Positions 8,661 to 16,055 of a stretch of DNA of 61,352 nucleotides are shown here, piece after piece. Position numbers and translations under genes: made by a program. Every line of letters begins with the position of its first letter. Position 1 is the first letter of the stretch. The DNA comes from a virus. The stretch lies in IMG/VR virus record IMGVR_UViG_3300009187_000027, positions 1 to 61,352 of that record, one strand, 5' to 3'. A model generated the notes under the pieces. That model did no database searches. It was not told the origin of the DNA and saw nothing but the letters and a program-made list of their open reading frames with translations.

Positions 8661-8968
8661 GCCGTGACGTTGAGGGGATGATCGTGGTTCGCGACGGGGA
8701 GGCTGGGACGGTCGAGGTCATGGCCTGCTACCGCCACGGCAGGGACAGCGTCCTCGATCTGGTTGGCGAGGACTGCGGCATGCGATCCAAGGAGGTGGCC
8801 CTGATGGGGCTGCCGGTCGCCGGGCCATGCGTGATGCTCTCGGCATCGACCATCGCCCTTATGAGCGACCCGAATCAGGTGGCGGCGCTGGGCCAGTGGT
8901 TGATCAAGGCAGCGAGCGCGCTGGAGGAGGAACTGGATGCCCTCGATGAGGAGTGGGGAGATGAATAG
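8657..8968 (+). CDS. Hypothetical protein, 103 residues
   Basis: The ATG at 8657 overlaps the helicase stop, so translation is probably coupled. The protein is small, acidic at the end and mostly alpha/beta. LPVAGPCVMLSAS is a hydrophobic centre, and a helical ALGQWLIKAASALEEELDALDEE tail (about 78-100) could form a short coiled coil. No family was recognised. Confidence 0.68.
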   Translation: MSRDVEGMIVVRDGEAGTVEVMACYRHGRDSVLDLVGEDCGMRSKEVALMGLPVAGPCVMLSASTIALMSDPNQVAALGQWLIKAASALEEELDALDEEWGDE

Positions 8969-9092
8969 CACAGTGGTGACCCTCGTTCTGATCGCGATGT
9001 TCGGCTCGCTCGCCGCGACAGCGGGTCTGATTGGATTTGCGGCGGGCTACATCTGGAAGGAACTCATGGATGAGCAGACGCCAAGACCTTAG
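8961..9092 (+). CDS. 43-residue single-span membrane protein
   Basis: This small frame begins inside the end of the previous gene (8-base overlap) with GGGGAG just ahead. It consists of one hydrophobic helix (about residues 4-32, VTLVLIAMFGSLAATAGLIG) flanked by short polar ends, with a charged C-terminus. The next gene, which encodes an exported HExxH protein, starts inside it with a 23-base overlap. The pairing of a tiny membrane protein and an exported enzyme-like protein recalls a lysis cassette, but that is only an inference. Confidence 0.6.
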   Translation: MNSTVVTLVLIAMFGSLAATAGLIGFAAGYIWKELMDEQTPRP

Positions 9093-9741
9093 AGACATGT
9101 GGGCGATCATCGCCCTAGCATTCGCACTGGGATTTCTTTTCGCCGCGATGTGCCCTGCGGCGGAGCCCGAGACGCTGCGAGATGTGCTGTCGCTCCTGCC
9201 ACCGGAGGACATTCGTGCAGCCGCCGGGCCTGATGGCTGCAAGGTGACGCTGGCTCACGAAGCCACGCACTTCGTTAACTCCAAACTCAGTAAGCCGGGA
9301 GTTCGCGGGTTCTATCTCGGGGATGCAGATGTCTGGACGTTCCCGATCCCGTCACAAACTAAACTCGCGCACGTTGCAGAGGCGATCCCAAGGGAACTGC
9401 GTGGCAAGACCTACAAGACCTACCTCATCGACGCGCAGCAGTGGTGGCAGGACTGCCCGCTGTACCCGTTCGATGAAGCCGTCGCCTACTGGGCGGGGGC
9501 GAAGACCCGCATCGAACTCGGGTTGGCGAATCGGCAGGAGACCGAGCGGTTCGGCGTCGAGTTGCTGGTCTACAGCCAGCATGCCCTCGACCAGATCAAG
9601 CGGCGTGAGCCAGCGTCCTACCCTCACGCTGAACTGGATGAGTTCCTCGATGTCCTCGTCGCCCGAGCAAGGATCATCTGCCGCGAGTTCGACCGCCAGC
9701 CCTACGCCGAGTCACTGAGTGGCAGGGGGTGGATGGAGTGA
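9070..9741 (+). CDS. Exported HExxH metalloprotein (putative gluzincin)
   Basis: A 223-residue protein with an N-terminal signal or anchor (about residues 10-31, ending AMCPAAEPE). It carries a zinc-binding LAHEATHF motif (His63, Glu64, His67). A downstream YPFDEAVAYW segment supplies Glu136, a plausible third zinc ligand as in gluzincins. It would act outside the cytoplasmic membrane, possibly on the envelope. The start is ATG 9070, with AAGGAA upstream, and it overlaps the 43-residue membrane gene. The C-terminal half is helical and unassigned. Lysis or entry enzyme, protease or inactive relative are all open. The zincin motif is visible, but the role is not. Confidence 0.7.
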   Translation: MSRRQDLRDMWAIIALAFALGFLFAAMCPAAEPETLRDVLSLLPPEDIRAAAGPDGCKVTLAHEATHFVNSKLSKPGVRGFYLGDADVWTFPIPSQTKLAHVAEAIPRELRGKTYKTYLIDAQQWWQDCPLYPFDEAVAYWAGAKTRIELGLANRQETERFGVELLVYSQHALDQIKRREPASYPHAELDEFLDVLVARARIICREFDRQPYAESLSGRGWME

Positions 9742-10112
9742 GCCGGAACCGCAGGCTGGCGGAGTACGCCAGCACACACGACCGCTGTGCCGTGTGCCAT
9801 TGGCCCGCGCACAAGCGTGAGTGGCGTCGGCAACTGCAAGTCCATCACATCTGCGGCAGGCGAGGCAAAGACCCGCACGACCACCGGAACCTACTGATGC
9901 TGTGCGACCTCGACCACGACGCCTACCACGACGGCGGAATTCCCGGTCGATCTGTTGACCTCGCCCTTATCCTGAAATGCAAAGAGCAAGAGGATGGTCT
10001 TGATCTTGAATATCTGGCGGCTCTTCGGCATCGGAAGTCGTTGCCAGCCGACCCCGTACTACGCATCCCTGACCCCTTCGCGACCGAGCGAATCACCAAC
10101 GCACACCTCTAG
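9729..10112 (+). CDS. HNH-type zinc-binding nuclease-like protein
   Basis: A 127-residue protein with Cys20-x2-Cys23, His39-His40, an HxHRN turn (His52, Asn54), Cys59 and a DHDAYH segment at 62-67. This is the order expected for an HNH nuclease with a structural zinc. Phage HNH proteins nick or cut DNA in packaging, recombination or homing. It overlaps the previous gene by 13 bases. The terminal third is proline-rich and lacks an obvious domain. The coding DNA contains a copy of the GATCTGTTGACCT element at 9949. Confidence 0.75.
   Translation: MDGVSRNRRLAEYASTHDRCAVCHWPAHKREWRRQLQVHHICGRRGKDPHDHRNLLMLCDLDHDAYHDGGIPGRSVDLALILKCKEQEDGLDLEYLAALRHRKSLPADPVLRIPDPFATERITNAHL
9949..9973 (+). promoter_or_regulatory. 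GATCTGTTGACCT element, copy 2
   Basis: GATCTGTTGACCT at 9949-9961 is followed after six bases by TATCCT (9968-9973). It lies inside the HNH gene, about 160 bases before the nuclease gene at 10132, which it could drive or control. Confidence 0.45.
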
Positions 10113-10131
10113 ACCAAGGAAGGCAACGACA

Positions 10132-10509
10132 GTGAAGAGCAGCAGACAGAAGGGAGCCGCCGGGGAGCGGGAACTTGCCGAGGTCTTCCGCGAACTCGGC
10201 TACACGGCGAGGCGCACACAGCAGTACTGCGGTTCTGCTGGGGACGGCGACATCGTGGTCAACGAACTGCCGACGATCCTATGGGAGAGCAAACGTGTCG
10301 AGCGGCTCAACATCCATGAGGCTGTGCATCGAGTCGCCTACGATGCAGGCAGGACGGGCCAGATCGGAGCCGTCTGCCACCGCCGCAACGGCACCGAGTG
10401 GCTGCTGACCATCCGGCTCGCTGACATCCATCACTTTGCCGAGCGTGTGCATCTGGGGATGAAGCGCAGATGGGAGGGCAAGGATGCGCCGCAACCTGAG
10501 AGCGACTGA
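10132..10509 (+). CDS. PD-(D/E)XK nuclease, Holliday-junction-resolvase-like
   Basis: A 125-residue protein. SRQKGAAGERELAEVFRELGY (about residues 3-24) supplies the first acidic residue. GDGDIVV at about 41-47 gives the central Asp, and LWESKRVE at about 55-62 gives the ExK pair, the order seen in Hjc/VRR-type resolvases. A basic, DNA-binding surface is suggested by the Arg-rich helix. The start is GTG 10132 with AAGGAAGG nine bases upstream. An in-frame upstream extension to 9994 overlaps the HNH gene and looks non-coding. It probably resolves branched DNA for packaging. The family call is moderate. Confidence 0.72.
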   Translation: MKSSRQKGAAGERELAEVFRELGYTARRTQQYCGSAGDGDIVVNELPTILWESKRVERLNIHEAVHRVAYDAGRTGQIGAVCHRRNGTEWLLTIRLADIHHFAERVHLGMKRRWEGKDAPQPESD

Positions 10510-11008
10510 CCTGATTGTCTGTGCCCTGCTGGCGGAACGACGCAACGTCACGAAGACGGTCGCCAGCAATCGGCGTGTGCATGACGAGAGCGACTTTGCA
10601 ACGCACCTCGTCGGGGTGATGGGCGAGTATGTGGTCGCCGGGTTTCTCGGTGCGAGGGTGGATGACAGCGTCAGCCTGACGGGCGATGACAAGATCACTG
10701 ACCTCCGAGTCAACGGTCGGACGGTGCAGGTCAAGACCCGGAAGGTTCTGCATGGAGAAACGTGGCTGTACTTCAACCGGCGTGAGGACTTCAAGGCTGA
10801 CATCGCAGTGCTGGCTGCGACCGAGAACCTGACCACGGTGCATGTGATCGGATGGATCACGCGAGAGGAGTTTCTTGAGAAGGCGGAGGAGGTTGATTGG
10901 GGGTACGGCCCCCGTCACGGTGTTCGGCAGTCAGCCCTGCTGCCGTTCGCTGCTCTCGTTCAGGGCGAGGAGAGAGTTCATGGCTCTGTTTCATCGGTCG
11001 AAGGTTAA
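10484..11008 (+). CDS. Second PD-(D/E)XK-like nuclease
   Basis: A 174-residue protein. HLVGVMGEYVVAGFLG (about residues 41-56) is followed by DDKITDLRVNGRTVQVKTRK (about 68-87), giving the E...D...(Q)xK pattern of a restriction-endonuclease fold. It overlaps the preceding nuclease by 26 bases and has GGGAGGG before its ATG. Two such small nucleases in tandem suggest division of labour, perhaps resolution versus host-DNA attack. The exact substrate cannot be told. The C-terminal 40 residues are less conserved-looking. Confidence 0.65.
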   Translation: MRRNLRATDLIVCALLAERRNVTKTVASNRRVHDESDFATHLVGVMGEYVVAGFLGARVDDSVSLTGDDKITDLRVNGRTVQVKTRKVLHGETWLYFNRREDFKADIAVLAATENLTTVHVIGWITREEFLEKAEEVDWGYGPRHGVRQSALLPFAALVQGEERVHGSVSSVEG

Positions 11009-11366
11009 GGACGGTATCGCAACCTACGGCACGGGTGCCCAGCGTTCGGCGCAGGGCGTGAGGTTTGACGTTCTTTCTCCCATCGGGCTCCGCCGAGTGG
11101 CTGCCCGAGCCCACTTGGGTGCTGAGAAGTACGGAGACTTCAACGTCGAGAAGGGTCTGGCGGTCAGCGTGTTGCTGAACCACGCACTGGCCCATGTCTA
11201 CACCTATCTGGAGGGGAACCGCGACGAGGATCACCTCGCAGCCGCATGCTGGGGGCTGATGTTCGCGATCCACTCCGAGGAACTCTGGCCCGAACTGAAC
11301 CGCGACCTGCGGCAGCCGGGTTGCCAGCCGCCCGCCGCCGCGATGGGAGGTGCCGTCGATGACTGA
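10980..11366 (+). CDS. dATP/dGTP pyrophosphohydrolase-like protein (DUF5664/MazG-like)
   Basis: A 128-residue protein reading RFDVLSPIGLRRVAARAHLG, GAEKYGDFNVEKGL, SVLLNHALAHVYTYLEG and EDHLAAACWGLMFAIHSEE in order. This is the signature of the all-helical DUF5664 family, annotated as the N-terminal domain of dATP/dGTP diphosphohydrolases and related to MazG. Acidic residues in KYGD, NRDEDH and HSEE would bind metal. Such enzymes trim nucleotide pools. In Z-genome phages a relative works with PurZ, but no PurZ is present here, so base replacement is not supported. ATG 10980 overlaps the previous gene. Confidence 0.72.
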   Translation: MALFHRSKVKDGIATYGTGAQRSAQGVRFDVLSPIGLRRVAARAHLGAEKYGDFNVEKGLAVSVLLNHALAHVYTYLEGNRDEDHLAAACWGLMFAIHSEELWPELNRDLRQPGCQPPAAAMGGAVDD

Positions 11367-11682
11367 CGATGTCCCATGCCCAGACCCGGTTGATCTGAGC
11401 CACCTGTCGCGGGCGGAGGTGGCTGCGGGATACCGTCGCATCTGCGGGGCAGTCCTGATTCAGGCTGCACTGTCGCTGCGTCGAACTTCTGCGGTGCGAG
11501 ACGCCATCGACAAGTACTCCCTCGACCGGCACTACGACCGGGTGTCGGCGGAGCGTTGGGTGGCTGGCGGCGATGCGCAAATCCCCTTTGAGGAGGCATG
11601 CGAGGCTCTCGACATGCAGCCCGACTACGTCCGCGACCGCATGGGAATGGGCGAGGGGAGGGGTTTGCAGCGTCACCCGTAG
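11359..11682 (+). CDS. Small conserved-looking phage protein
   Basis: A 107-residue protein starting inside the end of the previous gene. The C-terminal part, SAERWVAGGDAQIPFEEACEALDMQPDYVRDRM, matches a pattern often met in small phage proteins with a predicted helical DNA-binding end (F..ACEAL...PDYVR). Function is unknown. A short inverted repeat (GGGGAA/TTCCCC, about 11700-11715) follows the stop. Confidence 0.65.
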   Translation: MTDDVPCPDPVDLSHLSRAEVAAGYRRICGAVLIQAALSLRRTSAVRDAIDKYSLDRHYDRVSAERWVAGGDAQIPFEEACEALDMQPDYVRDRMGMGEGRGLQRHP

Positions 11683-11738
11683 GTGCCGTCCATAAATAGG
11701 GGGAACGGATTCCCCGTTGGGCAGCACAGGGTGGTCGC

Positions 11739-12056
11739 ATGTACACTGGTCGGAAGTTCACGCATCCGCTGGATTGGATCGGGGGCAGGGACGCCCCCTT
11801 ACCCGACCGGATCGAGGCTCGCTCCCGCACCGCAGAACTGGTGTGCCTCATCCTGATCCTCGCCTTGATAGGAGCAGTCTATGGCGTCTGGCAATGGGCC
11901 TCGCGGTGGCGGCAAGCCTACGCGACGGCGGTCGCAGCGCGGAGCGTCATCGAATACGAGCCGCTCTCGGAAGCAGACCCAGCAGCAGGAGACGCCGCCC
12001 CCGGAAAGGGGAGTCGTGGCCTGTCTGGCCTTAGAGGCTGGAGATCGCGGCACTAA
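11739..12056 (+). CDS. Small single-span membrane protein
   Basis: A 105-residue protein with a positively charged start, one clear transmembrane helix (about residues 33-55, ELVCLILILALIGAVYGVW) and a polar tail. AGGGTGG precedes the ATG. The last third overlaps the next gene in another frame by 176 bases, so the C-terminal sequence may be longer than the functional part. It could be a holin- or spanin-like candidate, but no specific motif supports that. Confidence 0.55.
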   Translation: MYTGRKFTHPLDWIGGRDAPLPDRIEARSRTAELVCLILILALIGAVYGVWQWASRWRQAYATAVAARSVIEYEPLSEADPAAGDAAPGKGSRGLSGLRGWRSRH

Positions 12057-12207
12057 CCCCTGTCAGGGGTGTGATGCCCGAGCGGCGACGGTGCAGGTGG
12101 GCAGCACCGGGAGGCGTCTCCAGTGGCCCCTCTACTGCACCCTCTGCCACGAAAAGATGTGTGCCCGTGAGTGGCGTGACGCATCGTGGACTCGCTACAT
12201 GCGGTGA
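11881..12207 (+). CDS. Small basic protein with a zinc-ribbon-like end
   Basis: A 108-residue protein. The first 45 residues are Arg/Ser/Gln-rich and probably disordered. The C-terminal half has Cys-x2-Cys in NPCQGCDA and a second CTLCHEKMC cluster, a treble-clef or zinc-ribbon pattern. AGGAG lies six bases before the ATG. It overlaps the membrane-protein gene by 176 bases in a different frame. It could contact nucleic acid or the sigma factor encoded next. Confidence 0.55.
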   Translation: MASGNGPRGGGKPTRRRSQRGASSNTSRSRKQTQQQETPPPERGVVACLALEAGDRGTNPCQGCDARAATVQVGSTGRRLQWPLYCTLCHEKMCAREWRDASWTRYMR

Positions 12208-12210
12208 GTC

Positions 12211-12768
12211 GTGAGCCCATACACGCAGCGGCAACTCACGCCCGAGCAGAGTGCCAGAGCCGAGGACGCAGTCCGGTTTGTCGGGGTCTGCGTCCGCTCG
12301 TTCTTGAAGTCCTGCCCGAGTTATAGAAAGTTGGCGAGGGTCTGCGACTTCGATTCCGCAGCCCGCATGGCTGTGGTCGAGGCGTCCTTTACCTACGACC
12401 CGGCGAAGTCTCAGCCTCAGACGTACTACGGTTCGGCGGTGCGGCATGCCCTCCTCAAAGAGGTGCGCCGCTACCAGCGGAGCAGGGAGGGGGCTGACGA
12501 GAGAGTCTCGTTAGAGAGGGCCATGTCGGAGGCACCGGCACAGGCCCACCGGCAGGCAGGACTAGAGTGTCTAGCCTGCCTGCCGGATGAGGAACGCAGG
12601 CTGGTCGAAGCCCACGTTCTTGAGGGTCACTCGATGCTGGCTATCGGTCGCCAGATCGGCAGGGATTGGCGGACGGTCAAGGCACGACTGCGTCGGGCAC
12701 TACGCCGCCTGTCGGACTGTGTCGCGAGCGGGCAAACGACTGCGGATAACCGTAGCCCCTCGCCTTGA
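12211..12768 (+). CDS. Phage-encoded sigma factor (sigma-70 family)
   Basis: A 185-residue protein with a GTG start. Residues of about 20-95 resemble sigma region 2 (FDSAARMAVVEASFTYDPAKS followed by TYYGSAVRHALLKEVRR). Residues of about 120-167 form region 4 with a helix-turn-helix (LPDEERRLVEAHVLEGHSM, then IGRQIGRDWRTVKARLRRAL). It would redirect host RNA polymerase to phage promoters. It closes the plus-strand early operon, a good place for a middle or late switch. The element GATCTGTTGACCT is a candidate target. The last 92 bases overlap the convergent recombinase gene. It could be a sigma-like regulator lacking core binding, but the two-domain layout favours a true sigma. Confidence 0.75.
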   Translation: MSPYTQRQLTPEQSARAEDAVRFVGVCVRSFLKSCPSYRKLARVCDFDSAARMAVVEASFTYDPAKSQPQTYYGSAVRHALLKEVRRYQRSREGADERVSLERAMSEAPAQAHRQAGLECLACLPDEERRLVEAHVLEGHSMLAIGRQIGRDWRTVKARLRRALRRLSDCVASGQTTADNRSPSP

Positions 12769-13456
12769 TCGCGTCACGCACCGTTCGCCACGACCACCTC
12801 TTGGAGTTCGACCGCTTCCAGAACAGGGGGGCGTCCCCCGCTCTGGTCGCGATCTTCTGGAGGGACATCCCCTCGCCCAGCCAGCCAGCCATCTGGTCGA
12901 TGCGTGACCGCTCCTCCAGATCGGGCAGTAGGTAAGAGCCCTTGCCCGTGCCGTGCCTCGCCCAGCCGAACGGTATCTCCACGCACCTGCGACCAACCGG
13001 GACTCCCTTCGACTTCTTCAGCGCCATCACCTCGCGAGTCCGTTCGCTGGCGTACCTCCGCTGCATCTGAGCCAGAGCCAGCATCAGATGCAGCCCGAAC
13101 TCACCGAACGCAGTGGTCGAGTCGAACCCGATGTCGAGGGCTACGAACTCCACGCCTTTGGCCTTCAGAAGTTGGAGCGTGTTCACGCCACCCAGCAGGG
13201 AGCGGGACATGCGATCCAACTTGCTGACCACGATCACATCACCGGGCTGGGCCAGCACCCAGACCTTGGCACCCTCGATGCGGTCGGAGAAGTCCTTGCT
13301 CCCCGAGACCGCCGCATCGTAGTACCAGCCGCCGAGGGTGTAGCCCTTGGGCTGGAGGGTCTGCTGCCAGTAGCCCTCGCATGCCTTCCGCTGCACCTCC
13401 TCAGTTGCACTCTGCTTGTTGGTCGAGTGCCGACCGTAGCAATAGCAGACGCTCAT
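12677..13456 (-). CDS. Serine recombinase (resolvase/invertase type)
   Basis: A 259-residue protein with the YGRHS motif near the start (Arg9, catalytic Ser11) and VVSKLDRMSRSLLG around residues 75-90. A long helix E region reads LHLMLALAQMQRRYASERTRE, and a C-terminal helix-turn-helix domain follows. Length is between small resolvases and large integrases. ATG 13456 overlaps the previous stop, with GGAGGG upstream. It may resolve genome multimers, invert a segment or act as a second integrase. No inverted repeat pair around fibre genes was spotted. It is the last gene of the long minus-strand operon. Confidence 0.85.
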   Translation of the reverse strand: MSVCYCYGRHSTNKQSATEEVQRKACEGYWQQTLQPKGYTLGGWYYDAAVSGSKDFSDRIEGAKVWVLAQPGDVIVVSKLDRMSRSLLGGVNTLQLLKAKGVEFVALDIGFDSTTAFGEFGLHLMLALAQMQRRYASERTREVMALKKSKGVPVGRRCVEIPFGWARHGTGKGSYLLPDLEERSRIDQMAGWLGEGMSLQKIATRAGDAPLFWKRSNSKRWSWRTVRDAIKARGYGYPQSFARSRHSPTGGVVPDAVVP

Positions 13457-13848
13457 CGCATGGCCCTCCGCCTCTGGCGTTTCATCTCCATCCGCTGATC
13501 CCACCACTGGTCGTTGTCGTATCCGACGAACGCACCAGTTCTGGAGTCGATGTAGTAATCATCGAACTTCCACGCCGCCCTTCCCGCCGGGCCAAGCACA
13601 ACCTCCCTGCCGTCCAACTGCCCGGCCCAGTAGCCCGACCACGGGGTCGCCACCTCCTGCGGTGCCGAGTTCCACGGCAGGTCAGGGAACGGGACATCCA
13701 AGTCCCCGGCACATGCCGCACCGCCGAGCAGGCAGAGCAGCACCACGGGGATGCTATGCCGCGACTTGTGGCACAGCATGTAGTAGATCACGCCGTGCGA
13801 CAGAACCATCATCACGAACCAGCGAACGTCCTCAATGAACTCAGTCAT
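13453..13848 (-). CDS. Membrane or lipoprotein-like small protein
   Basis: A 131-residue product from ATG 13848 (GAGGTG six bases upstream). It has one hydrophobic stretch near residues 9-26 and a second ending in LLCLLGGAACAGD. The second would be a classical lipoprotein signal if translation began at an internal ATG (MLCHKSRHS). The mature part is Trp/Tyr/Pro-rich. Its stop overlaps the recombinase start. Two nested products are possible, but no spanin family match is evident. Confidence 0.58.
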   Translation of the reverse strand: MTEFIEDVRWFVMMVLSHGVIYYMLCHKSRHSIPVVLLCLLGGAACAGDLDVPFPDLPWNSAPQEVATPWSGYWAGQLDGREVVLGPAGRAAWKFDDYYIDSRTGAFVGYDNDQWWDQRMEMKRQRRRAMR

Positions 13849-13856
13849 CTCACACC

Positions 13857-14501
13857 TCATGCACTAGGGAGACCGCCGAACACGACGCTGCTACGAGCAG
13901 CATCGATCACCCAATCGACCGAGCCGAACTGCACCGCCCGATACTGCTGGCCCTGCCAGAAAACTGCGGGGCTGTGCATCAGCGACAAATCGAACATCAC
14001 GCAGTCACCGAGCCTGATCTCCCGTGGATCAGCGACGATGTCATCGGTCAGCGTCACGCCATCGGTCACTGGCTGGCGGACGCACAGCCACGGCTTCGCG
14101 AACGACGCGGCGTGGGAGCATCTGCGTTTGAGCAGGAACCCCCAGCACGGGACGATCATCGCACCGCCGACCACCTGCTTACCCTCTGTCGCGGCAGCCA
14201 TTGCGTAAGGCCACTCCGACCGCCAATCGTAGGGGTTCACCCGCCGCATGCCGACCTCCGTATCCACGCCCATCTGGCGTCGGAACCCGGTCATCGCGGA
14301 GTCCAACTGCATGGCGTGATCGATGACGATTGGACACCACGACGCCAGCACACCAGTTGCCTTGCGGTTGGTGACCGCAGCCTTGAGACCTTTCCGACCG
14401 AGCCTCCGCCAAATCCCCTCGACAGCCCCGGTCGTACCTACGATCTTCCGGTGCGTCTTATCGTAAGCCGCGACCAGTGATGGTCTGTCTATCCGCCGCA
14501 T
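13857..14501 (-). CDS. Hypothetical protein, 214 residues
   Basis: Not recognised. The start is ATG 14501, with GGAGG six to seven bases upstream, two bases after the VWA gene ends. The N-terminus is basic and helical (MRRIDRPSLVAAYDKTHRK). The second half is beta-rich with RLGDCVMFDLSLMHSPAVFWQGQQYR, resembling a small beta-barrel. It is probably co-translated with the VWA protein and might be an accessory of the MoxR-VWA pair. Confidence 0.6.
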   Translation of the reverse strand: MRRIDRPSLVAAYDKTHRKIVGTTGAVEGIWRRLGRKGLKAAVTNRKATGVLASWCPIVIDHAMQLDSAMTGFRRQMGVDTEVGMRRVNPYDWRSEWPYAMAAATEGKQVVGGAMIVPCWGFLLKRRCSHAASFAKPWLCVRQPVTDGVTLTDDIVADPREIRLGDCVMFDLSLMHSPAVFWQGQQYRAVQFGSVDWVIDAARSSVVFGGLPSA

Positions 14502-14502
14502 C

Positions 14503-16008
14503 TCAGCCTCCCCTCTTTGCGAGTTCACAAACCTGCATCCACGACGGGATCGGGTACGCCCCGTCCCGCTGCCTGACCAGAGCCACGATCACCCTCGACT
14601 TCAGCCGCTGCTTGGGATAGGGCGTGATGCCATCGGTGATCAGGATCATGCAGTCAGGCTTGAGTTCCCGCTCGCATGCCTCCAGCACCACGCCCATGTC
14701 GGTGCCGCCACCGTGGCCCACCTTCATCGCCTTCGCAGACCTCACGACATCGCGAGAGTGGACTCGCGTGTCGCCCTGCACCACGGTCACCTGTCCGAGA
14801 CGCTTCACCCCCTTCTCGATCACGCCGAGGGCACGGTCACGCAACTCGCTCTCATACCCGAGTTGCATCGAGCCCGAGGTATCCAGCACCACCACCGCAG
14901 ATGGCGTCTGCTTGACCACGCCACGCAGGCGAGGCCCGTCCTCCTGCTGGCGACGAGAGAGCCGCCGCAGGGTGAAGTCGGGCCTGCCCACCGGGCTCGC
15001 AACCGCACGGCAGATGCGGGACAGGAGCAGATCGAACGGGTCAACCTGCCGGGTGAACCGCAGGTCGAGAGCCTCGACCAGTTGGCTGGGGATCGAGCCG
15101 GGCGAGCCAGCCTCGATCTCCTTGATCTTCTCCGCCAAGTCCTTGTCGGCAGCCCACTCACGCTCATCGTCGGTGCCCGAGTCGGGCTCCTCCCATGAAC
15201 GAGGGATGCCGTCAGCACTGCTGCTGCCCGGCGGGTCTACGTCTGCCTCATTCCCGCCATCGTCAGGGCTATCTCCGCCCTCCGCTGCTGGCCCGCCCTT
15301 GCCACCGTCACCATCCTCCGCATCATCGTCACCGCCCGCTGATGAACCGTCGCCTTCATCGTCATCCTCATCGTCGCCCTCGCCGGGCTGCGAGTCGGCA
15401 TCGCCATCGCCGTCATCATCTTCGCTCGATTCCTCCTCGCTCTCGGAGGGAACACCTTCGCCATCCCCGTCTTCGTCCCCGTCCCCGGCATCGTCGGACT
15501 CGTCCTGCTCGCTATCGTCATCACCGTCTGCATCTGACTCGGACTGATCGTCATCGCTCTGCTCCTCATCGTTAGGCTGCTGACGCAGCAGTTCGTAGTA
15601 CTCGGTCGCTGACAGGTTCGAGGGGAACCCGTCATCCTCTGCCACCATCACGCCACTCGGTGCATCGCTGATCCACTTCTTGAGGATTCCATTCACGACA
15701 TAGTCGCAGGCCACATTCCAGAGCCGTGCATTCTCGGCGGTCGGCTTCTCGCCAAGCACCCGTCGAGCGATGCGGGCATGGCCCAGCACCACATGCAGCA
15801 CCTCATGCAGGATCACGAACGCACCTGCCGGGGTGCTGATGCGGTCGGCAAACGCCGGGTCGAAGTAGAGATTCCCCCGAGCGTCCACCGCCGCAGTGCC
15901 CAGCCCCTTCCTCTCGTAGGTGGGCATGCCGTAGACCCGAGCCGCGAGATACGGCAGGATCAAACGGGATGCGATCTTCCAAGCGGTCACCTTCTCACGC
16001 GGTTCCAT
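14503..16008 (-). CDS. Metallopeptidase-VWA fusion protein (DUF2201 type)
   Basis: A 501-residue protein in three parts. The N-terminal domain has a zinc-peptidase HEVLHVVLGH motif (His68, Glu69, His72). A very acidic Asp/Glu/Ser/Gly linker spans about 146-290. The C-terminal von Willebrand A domain has a MIDAS motif DTSGSM (Asp376, Ser378, Ser380) and GGTDMG further on. This is the DUF2201 arrangement, normally partnered with a MoxR AAA ATPase, which is the very next gene upstream. MoxR-VWA pairs act as metal-dependent chaperones or remodelling machines. ATG 16008 has AAGGAG six bases upstream. An in-frame upstream ATG at 16053 would translate the repeated GGCTGATTG element and is rejected. 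Confidence 0.85.
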   Translation of the reverse strand: MEPREKVTAWKIASRLILPYLAARVYGMPTYERKGLGTAAVDARGNLYFDPAFADRISTPAGAFVILHEVLHVVLGHARIARRVLGEKPTAENARLWNVACDYVVNGILKKWISDAPSGVMVAEDDGFPSNLSATEYYELLRQQPNDEEQSDDDQSESDADGDDDSEQDESDDAGDGDEDGDGEGVPSESEEESSEDDDGDGDADSQPGEGDDEDDDEGDGSSAGGDDDAEDGDGGKGGPAAEGGDSPDDGGNEADVDPPGSSSADGIPRSWEEPDSGTDDEREWAADKDLAEKIKEIEAGSPGSIPSQLVEALDLRFTRQVDPFDLLLSRICRAVASPVGRPDFTLRRLSRRQQEDGPRLRGVVKQTPSAVVVLDTSGSMQLGYESELRDRALGVIEKGVKRLGQVTVVQGDTRVHSRDVVRSAKAMKVGHGGGTDMGVVLEACERELKPDCMILITDGITPYPKQRLKSRVIVALVRQRDGAYPIPSWMQVCELAKRGG

Positions 16009-16040
16009 CGCAGTCTCCTTTCTGTTGGTTGTCGTTCCGA

Positions 16041-16055
16041 AACAATCAGCCAATC
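16041..16055 (-). repeat. GGCTGATTG element, copy 1
   Basis: GATTGGCTGATTGTT on the minus strand. Its TGA is the stop codon of the MoxR gene. It lies 33 bases before the VWA start. See copies 2-10. Confidence 0.8.

Noticed and set aside
10980-11366. Z-genome (2-aminoadenine) biosynthesis
   Set aside because: Only a MazG-like enzyme is present; no PurZ or DatZ-like gene was recognised.
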